Source of the DNA: Pseudoxanthomonas sangjuensis
GTDB lineage: Bacteria > Pseudomonadota > Gammaproteobacteria > Xanthomonadales > Xanthomonadaceae
Assembly (NCBI RefSeq): GCF_010211755.1
Contig: NZ_PDWR01000012.1
Span: 1 to 64,000, forward strand
DNA length: 64,000 bases
Direction: 5' to 3'
The notes under the pieces: generated by a model
What the model was told of the DNA's origin: nothing
Seen by the model: only the letters and a program-made list of their open reading frames with translations
The model's database searches: none
Part shown: piece by piece, positions 59,023 through 64,000 of the stretch
How the letters are laid out: each line of letters begins with the position of its first letter
Numbering within the stretch: the stretch's first letter is position 1
Program-made: the position numbers and the translations under genes

Positions 59023-59376
59023 TCAGCCCGACGTCGCCGCCGGCTTGCTCTCGGCCTTCGCCGGCGCGGACTCGGCCGGCTTCGATTCGGCCGGCTTCGA
59101 TTCGGCCGGCTTCGATTCGGCCGGCTTCGATTCGGCCGGCTTCGATTCGCCACCGCCGGCGCCGTCGCCGGCGAGGTTGCGTTTCTTGTCGCCGTCCTTC
59201 TTGAAGTCGGTCTCGTACCAGCCGCCGCCGGCCAGCCGGAACGACGGCGCGGTCAACTGGCGCCTGATCGCCGGCTTGCCGCAGGACGGGCAGTTCTCCG
59301 GGTCGGGATCGGACAGCTTCTGCAGGCGGTCGAAACGATGGCCGCATTCGGCGCATTCGAAGGCATAGATCGGCAT
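59023..59376 (-). CDS. FmdB-family zinc-ribbon protein with ESKPA tandem-repeat tail
   Basis: A 117-aa protein. The first 40 residues form a zinc ribbon with C-x2-C...C-x2-C (FECAECGHRFDRL and CPSCGKPA), the FmdB-family regulatory-protein signature. A Gly-rich hinge leads to a C-terminal tail made of five ESKPA units followed by an imperfect ESAPA and AESKPA. The tail is coded by a 15-bp DNA tandem repeat, so copy number is probably variable among strains. In many bacteria the family sits beside aspS; here aspS is 3 kb away. Confidence 0.87.
   Translation of the reverse strand: MPIYAFECAECGHRFDRLQKLSDPDPENCPSCGKPAIRRQLTAPSFRLAGGGWYETDFKKDGDKKRNLAGDGAGGGESKPAESKPAESKPAESKPAESKPAESAPAKAESKPAATSG
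59071..59145. repeat. 15-bp tandem repeat, five copies, within the FmdB gene
   Basis: TTCGGCCGGCTTCGA is repeated four times exactly (59086-59145), preceded by one copy with a single change (59071-59085). On the minus strand it codes for ESKPA. The unit length is a multiple of three, so copy-number changes keep the reading frame. Confidence 0.97.
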
Positions 59377-59590
59377 GGCGGGCGTTGGCGGAGAATGGAA
59401 GCTGCCGCCGATTTTAGGGCAAACGCCGCGTTTTCAAGCCTTTCCGGCGCCGCGACCGGGGGGCCGCGCCCGGCGCCCGCGGGATTGGGGCCCGCGATGA
59501 ATACGAATGCAGCCGCCCATGTTGCGCCCGCACCGTCCCCGATACTTTGCCCGCCCCCACGCATATCCACTTCCCGAAAAGGACGACGTC

Positions 59591-61915
59591 ATGCGGAACC
59601 GGTTGTCGTGGCTGTTCCTCCCGCTGTTGCTGTCCCTCGCGGCATTGCTGTTCGCGCCATCGGCGAACGTGCAGGCGGCGATCAACGCGCAGAACCTGGG
59701 CGCCAAATACGACGCGTCGCAGGGCAACATCACCTTCCGCGTCTATTCGTCGCGGGCCAGCCGCATCGAGGTGTGGCTGTACAAGACCGCGTCCGGCGCG
59801 CAGGAAAGGGTGCGCTACGTGCTGACCAAGGACGCCGCGAGCAACGTCTGGTCGAAGACGGTTTCGGTGGCCACGCTGCGGAACTCGTACGGCATCACCG
59901 GCACGGTCTACTACGGCTACCGCGCGTGGGGCCCGAATTGGCCTTACAACAGCGGCTGGACCAAGGGCAGCGGCACGGGCTTCGTCAGCGACGTCGACGC
60001 CGGCGGCAACCGCTTCAACCCGAACAAGCTGCTGCTCGACCCCTATGCGGTCGAAATCAGCCAGGACCCCCAGACCGCCAGTTGCACCGACGGCACGATC
60101 TACGCCAGCGGCGCCAGCCACCGCAACAAGGACAGCGGCGCCTGCGCGCCGAAGGGCATCGTGCTGGCGGCGGACGCCACTTCCACCGGCACCAAGCCGA
60201 CCCGCGCCTTCAAGGACGACATCGTCTACGAGGTGCACCTGCGCGGGCTGACGATGAACGACACCTCGCTGCCGGTGGCGCTGCGCGGCACCTATGCCGG
60301 CGCGGCGACGAAGGCCGCGTATCTCGCCGGCCTCGGGGTCTCCGCGGTCGAGTTCCTGCCGGTGCAGGAAACCCAGAACGACCAGAACGACATCGACCCG
60401 GATTCGGACAGCGGCGACAACTACTGGGGCTACATGACCCTGAACTGGTTCGCGCCGGACCGCCGTTATTCGTCGGACAAGAGCCCCGGCGGCCCGACCC
60501 GCGAATGGAAGTCGATGGTCAAGGCCTTCCACGATGCCGGCATCAAGGTCTACATCGACGTGGTCTACAACCACACCGGCGAGGGCGGCGCGTGGGGCGG
60601 CACCGATGGGGTGAGCGTCTACAACGTCCTGTCGTGGCGCGGCCTCGACAACCCAACCTACTACTCGCTGACCGGCGACTACCAGCATTCGTGGGACAAC
60701 ACCGGCGTCGGCGGCAACTACAACACCCGCAACACGATCGCGCAGGACCTGATCGTCGACTCGCTGGCGTACTGGCGCGACGCGCTGGGCGTGGACGGCT
60801 TCCGCTTCGATCTCGCCTCGGTGCTCGGCAACACCTGCCAGCACGGCTGCTTCAACTTCGACAAGATGGATTCCGGCAATGCGCTGAACCGCATCGTCGC
60901 CGAACTGCCGCCGCGCCCCGCGGCCGGCGGCAGCGGCGTCGACCTGATCGCCGAGCCGTGGGCGATCGGCGGCAACTCCTACCAGGTCGGCGGCTTCCCC
61001 AGCGGGTGGTCGGAATGGAACGGCGGTTTCCGCGATGCCGTCCGCAAGAAGCAGAACAAGCTCGGCGTCGAAACCGTCACCACCGGCACGCTGGCGACGC
61101 GCTTCGCCGGTTCGTCCGACCTGTACGGGGACGACGGCCGCAAGCCGTGGCATTCGGTGAACTTCCTCGTCGCCCACGACGGCTTCACGCTGAACGACCT
61201 GTACGCCTACAACAGCAAGCAGAACAACCAGGCCTGGCCGTACGGACCGTCCGACGGCGGCGAGGACAACAACAACAGCTGGAACCAGGGCGGCGTCGCC
61301 GCCGACCAGCGCAAGGCCGCGCGTACCGGCATGGCCCTGCAGCTGCTCAGCGCCGGCGTGCCGATGCTCACCGGCGGCGACGAAGCGCTGCGCACGCTGT
61401 TCGGCAACAACAATCCGTACAACCTGGATTCGCCGGCGAACTGGCTGTACTGGACCCGCGACGGCTACGAGGCGGATTTCCAGACCTTCACCCAACGTCT
61501 GATCGCGTTCCGCAAGGCGCATCCGTCGCTGCGCCCGTCCGCGTTCTATTCGGGCGCGGACAACAACGGCAACGTGATGGAACAGCTGCGCTGGTTCAGG
61601 CCGGACGGCGCGCAGGCCGACGCCGCCTACTTCAACGACGTCAACAACCACGCGATCGCTTGGCGCATCGATGGCAGCGAATTCGGCGATCCGGCCAGCG
61701 CGATCTACGTCGCCTACAACGGCTGGTCCGGGCAGGTGAACTTCACGCTGCCGTGGCCGGGCAACGGCAAGCAATGGTACCGGGTCACCGACACCGCGAC
61801 GTGGAACGAAGGCGGCGGGACGGTGAAGCTGCCCGGCACCGAGGATTTCATCGGCGGCGAATGGACGAGCTACGGCCTGCAGGGCCGCTCGGTGCTGGTG
61901 CTGATCGCGAAGTGA
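59591..61915 (+). CDS. Secreted isoamylase (glycogen debranching, GH13_11)
   Basis: A 774-aa extracellular enzyme hydrolysing alpha-1,6 branch points of glycogen and amylopectin. Signal peptide of 29 residues ends ANVQA; the mature start AINAQNLGAKYDASQGNITF closely follows Pseudomonas isoamylase. An N-terminal CBM48-like domain precedes the catalytic barrel with D407 (VDGFRFDLAS, nucleophile), E455 (LIAEPWAIGG, acid/base) and D530 (VAHDGFTLNDL). YNHTGEGGAWGG and NNNPYNLDSPANWLYW are further family segments. Start ATG 59591 with AAGGA upstream. No other glycogen or starch gene is nearby. Confidence 0.93.
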   Translation: MRNRLSWLFLPLLLSLAALLFAPSANVQAAINAQNLGAKYDASQGNITFRVYSSRASRIEVWLYKTASGAQERVRYVLTKDAASNVWSKTVSVATLRNSYGITGTVYYGYRAWGPNWPYNSGWTKGSGTGFVSDVDAGGNRFNPNKLLLDPYAVEISQDPQTASCTDGTIYASGASHRNKDSGACAPKGIVLAADATSTGTKPTRAFKDDIVYEVHLRGLTMNDTSLPVALRGTYAGAATKAAYLAGLGVSAVEFLPVQETQNDQNDIDPDSDSGDNYWGYMTLNWFAPDRRYSSDKSPGGPTREWKSMVKAFHDAGIKVYIDVVYNHTGEGGAWGGTDGVSVYNVLSWRGLDNPTYYSLTGDYQHSWDNTGVGGNYNTRNTIAQDLIVDSLAYWRDALGVDGFRFDLASVLGNTCQHGCFNFDKMDSGNALNRIVAELPPRPAAGGSGVDLIAEPWAIGGNSYQVGGFPSGWSEWNGGFRDAVRKKQNKLGVETVTTGTLATRFAGSSDLYGDDGRKPWHSVNFLVAHDGFTLNDLYAYNSKQNNQAWPYGPSDGGEDNNNSWNQGGVAADQRKAARTGMALQLLSAGVPMLTGGDEALRTLFGNNNPYNLDSPANWLYWTRDGYEADFQTFTQRLIAFRKAHPSLRPSAFYSGADNNGNVMEQLRWFRPDGAQADAAYFNDVNNHAIAWRIDGSEFGDPASAIYVAYNGWSGQVNFTLPWPGNGKQWYRVTDTATWNEGGGTVKLPGTEDFIGGEWTSYGLQGRSVLVLIAK

Positions 61916-61960
61916 CCCCGATGCGGCCCGTCCGGCCGTGGTGCGGCGCGGGCGGCGGGG

Positions 61961-63211
61961 TCAAGGATCCGGTGGCGCGGACTTCCCGCCGCCGGCATGC
62001 AGTTCCGAGGTTCCCGGGGGAAGCAGCGTCGCGGCCGCACCGCCGGCCGCCGGCGCGCGCGGCTCGCTCGGCTCGTTCTCGATCGGATCGATGTCGAACG
62101 GCGAACGGAACACCAGCGACGGCAGCAGGGTATTCAACGCGGCGTACAGCAACAGGCCGCCGAACAACGCGTCGGGCACGGCGAAGCGCGTGCGCAGGAC
62201 CGCCGCCAGCACCAGGGTGAACACCAGGGTCGGGGTCAGCGCCAACGACACGCGCAGGCTGCTGCGCGCGCTTTCGCCGAACAGCAACCGCCGCTGCACC
62301 CAGACCATGCCGATGCGCAGCGGCAGCACCAGCAGGGTCATGGCCAGGCCGATCGCCAGCGCGTCCACGCTCAGCGCCCCGGCCGGCACCTTGGTGCCCG
62401 CCTCGAAGAAATAGAACGGCACGAAGAACGAGGCGAACAGGCGCAGCGCGTGCAGGTTGTCGTGCGAGGCCAGCGACGGCATCCGCGCCTGCAGCAGGCG
62501 CGCGACCAGGCCGGCGATGAAGGCGCCGACCAGGTAGTACACGCCCAGCTTGTAGGTGATGAAGGCCGCGACCATGCCCACCATCACCAGCAGCGAGAAT
62601 TCCGAACCCGGCGCGTGCGGCGCCACCCAGCGGCCCATGGCCACGAAGAACAGCGGCAGCCCCGCCAGCATCGCCAGCATGGCCGCGGTGGACAGGCCCA
62701 TGCGCAGCGGGTCGCCGGCCTGCAGCACCACGAACAACGCGGCCAGGGCGAGGATTTCGCCGGCGATGGCCTTGCTGGTGACCCAGAACCGCTCGTTCGC
62801 GTCCAGGCCCAGCCGGGCCAGGGTGTCGAGGATGAAGCCGGTCGAGGGAGTCAGCAGGGCCAGCGCCAGCAACGCCGCCGGCTGCCACGGCAGGTCGAAA
62901 TAGCGCCACGCCAGCCACGCCGTGCCGGCCAGCGTGGCGCCGCGCACGGCCAGGTGCGCCAGCAGCGGCCACAGGCCGCGGCGCAGTTCGGCCAGGTCGA
63001 CTTCCAGGCCGGCGAACAGGAACAGCGAGGAAATGCCCAGCGTGGACAGCAGCACGATCACCGGGTCGTGCGTGCGCTCGCCCAGCCACAGCATCGCGCC
63101 GATGCCGAACGCCAGGCAGGTCAGCGGCGCCGGGATCTTCCAGCGCTGCAGCGCGCGCGGGATCACCAGCAGGGCGAAGATCAGCAGCAGGTAGACCAGT
63201 TCCTTGCTCAT
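61961..63211 (-). CDS. CPA2-family cation:proton antiporter
   Basis: A 416-aa membrane protein of the Na+/H+-exchanger (CPA2, KefB/RosB-like) superfamily. About 12 hydrophobic segments are seen; GIGAMLWLGERTHDP, FLFAGLEVDLAEL (the acidic residues are typical of ion binding) and LLALALLTPSTGFILDTL belong to the first repeat, and GAFIAGLVARLL to the second. A soluble Pro-rich tail of about 45 residues replaces the usual RCK domain, so nucleotide regulation is unlikely. ATG 63211 follows GGAAGGA and a poly-C tract. Converges with the isoamylase gene. Confidence 0.87.
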   Translation of the reverse strand: MSKELVYLLLIFALLVIPRALQRWKIPAPLTCLAFGIGAMLWLGERTHDPVIVLLSTLGISSLFLFAGLEVDLAELRRGLWPLLAHLAVRGATLAGTAWLAWRYFDLPWQPAALLALALLTPSTGFILDTLARLGLDANERFWVTSKAIAGEILALAALFVVLQAGDPLRMGLSTAAMLAMLAGLPLFFVAMGRWVAPHAPGSEFSLLVMVGMVAAFITYKLGVYYLVGAFIAGLVARLLQARMPSLASHDNLHALRLFASFFVPFYFFEAGTKVPAGALSVDALAIGLAMTLLVLPLRIGMVWVQRRLLFGESARSSLRVSLALTPTLVFTLVLAAVLRTRFAVPDALFGGLLLYAALNTLLPSLVFRSPFDIDPIENEPSEPRAPAAGGAAATLLPPGTSELHAGGGKSAPPDP

Positions 63212-63224
63212 GCGGTCCTTCCGT

Positions 63225-63233
63225 GGGGGGGGG
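63225..63233. other. Nine-base G homopolymer in the antiporter leader
   Basis: Nine G on the + strand (C9 on the coding strand), starting 14 bases before the antiporter ATG and directly upstream of the RBS GGAAGGA. Such tracts can slip in replication or be miscounted in sequencing. Confidence 0.85.
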
Positions 63234-63275
63234 CAGTTCCCGCCAATTCCTAATCGCTGGCGGCTTAGGGAATGG

Positions 63276-64000
63276 TTAAGCGGCGTCGTACAGCGCCGAC
63301 CACGCCTGCTCGGCCGCTTCCAGCCCGCGCTGCACGGCTTCGCGCTCGCGGCCCAGTTCGGCCAGCTTCGCCGCATCGGAGAAGAATTGCGGATCGGCCA
63401 GCTGCGCGTCGATGGCGGCGAGCTTTTCCTCGAACTTCGCCACCTTCGCCTCGGCCTCGGCCAGCTTGTGCGGGTTCGGCGGTTTCTTCGCCGGCGCGGA
63501 CACCGGCTTGGGCGGCGGCGCCGGCGCGAGCTCGGCCATCTTCTGCCTGGTGCCCTGCGCCGCCGGGCGCGTGCGCAGCCACGCCGCGTATTCGTCCAGG
63601 TCGCCGTCGAACGGCTCGACCGCGCCGTCGGCGACGCGCCAGAACGTGTCGCAGACCAGGCCGATCAGGTGGCGGTCGTGGCTGACCATGACGATGGCGC
63701 CGTCGAAGTCGCTCAACGCCTCGGCCAGCGCTTCGCGCATCTCCAGGTCGAGGTGGTTGGTCGGTTCGTCGAGCAGCAGCACGTTCGGCTGCTGCCACGC
63801 GATCAGGGACAGCGCCAGGCGCGCGCGTTCGCCGCCCGAGAAGCCGTCGACCGGCTCGAACGCGCGGTCGCCGGGGAAGTTCCACTTGCCGAGGAAATCG
63901 CGGAACGCCTGGGTCGGCGCGTCCGGCGAGATCTCGCGGAAGTGGTCGATCGGCGACTGGCCTTCGTGCAGCGACTCGACCGTGTGCTGGGCGAAGTAGC
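63276..64000 (-). CDS. ABC-F ATPase, YheS-like, partial (5' end beyond window)
   Basis: The C-terminal 241 residues or so of an ABC-F translation factor, running off the right edge. The open frame continues to base 64000: it includes GYFAQHTVESLHEGQSPIDH, the ABC signature FSGGERARLALSL and Walker B LLLDEPTNHLDLEMREAL, then VMVSHDRHLIG with the switch His. A Pro/Lys-rich linker and a helical coiled-coil C-terminus (AKFEEKLAAIDAQLADPQFF) resemble E. coli YheS. ABC-F proteins bind the ribosomal E site. Which subclass is moderately sure; the start is unseen. Confidence 0.88.
   Translation of the reverse strand, partial: YFAQHTVESLHEGQSPIDHFREISPDAPTQAFRDFLGKWNFPGDRAFEPVDGFSGGERARLALSLIAWQQPNVLLLDEPTNHLDLEMREALAEALSDFDGAIVMVSHDRHLIGLVCDTFWRVADGAVEPFDGDLDEYAAWLRTRPAAQGTRQKMAELAPAPPPKPVSAPAKKPPNPHKLAEAEAKVAKFEEKLAAIDAQLADPQFFSDAAKLAELGREREAVQRGLEAAEQAWSALYDAA

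Noticed and set aside
59071-59145. Possible CRISPR-like array
   Set aside because: The 15-bp units are contiguous with no spacers and lie in frame in a coding gene; no cas genes exist in the window.
55986-59530. Shared 13-mer CATGTTGCGCCCG upstream of the OpgB-like gene (55986) and of the isoamylase gene (59518)
   Set aside because: In 64 kb of biased sequence several shared 13-mers are expected by chance, and no wider similarity or promoter pattern surrounds them.

Overview
The window is a 64 kb piece of a very GC-rich gammaproteobacterial chromosome. Gene content and order point to the Xanthomonadaceae/Lysobacteraceae (Lysobacter, Luteimonas, Xanthomonas relatives): kup sits between ruvA and ruvB, the run ruv-ybgC-tolQRAB-pal-cpoB-queE-queC-tRNA-Lys is intact, tRNA genes encode CCA, and a GTAG-headed REP-type repeat pair is present. 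Genus cannot be fixed from the sequence alone. It is core chromosome throughout: I see no IS, prophage, integrase or CRISPR array. The first 82 bases are not genomic: bases 17-82 match an Illumina P7/Nextera index primer, so the window starts at the end of a draft contig.

Layout. 0.1-5.2 kb: a CNNM/CBS (HlyC/CorC-type) membrane protein and an ExoD-like protein, then on the opposite strand a PhnD-like periplasmic binding protein overlapping a GGDEF-EAL receptor, which looks like a two-gene c-di-GMP sensing unit. 5.3-12.7 kb: trmJ and suhB diverge; queA-tgt-yajC-secD-secF run leftward (queuosine tRNA modification plus Sec accessory proteins). 12.8-15.7 kb: a Lrp/AsnC regulator diverging from an atypical class III aminotransferase, then upp. 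15.7-23.8 kb: MBL hydrolase, gamma-glutamyltransferase coupled to a YfhL-type ferredoxin, a lipoprotein, coaD, rsmD diverging from ftsY-mutY-yggX, and a DUF6491-like lipoprotein. 23.9-30.8 kb: tRNA-Phe, PBP1b with a TPR lipoprotein that is a good LpoP candidate, a GT2+GT4 double glycosyltransferase and a TPR membrane protein. 30.9-40.1 kb: relA, hrpA, dps, recQ and a small secreted protein. 40.1-55.8 kb: tRNA-Lys, queC, queE, the complete Tol-Pal system, ruvB-kup-ruvA-ruvC, yebC, two small enzymes and aspS. 56-64 kb: an OpgB-like phosphoglycerol transferase, a SIMPL protein, an FmdB zinc-ribbon protein with a tandem-repeat tail, a secreted isoamylase, a CPA2 antiporter and the truncated C-terminus of a YheS-type ABC-F ATPase.

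Functional themes: envelope integrity (Tol-Pal, PBP1b/LpoP, OpgB, SecDF-YajC, FtsY), tRNA modification (TrmJ, Tgt, QueA, QueC, QueE), DNA repair (RuvABC, RecQ, MutY) and stringent/oxidative stress (RelA, Dps, YggX).

The most unusual element is between queE and queC: an 89-nt tRNA-like sequence on the minus strand with perfect acceptor stem, D-arm and T-arm of leucine type but an anticodon arm collapsed to a 5-bp stem with a 2-nt loop, so it has no anticodon. Other points of interest are the PhnD/GGDEF-EAL pair, two intergenic inverted repeats of shared architecture (21-nt arms, about 30-nt spacer), the REP pair, and the aminotransferase with an altered PLP-pocket motif. No intergenic gap exceeds about 300 bases.
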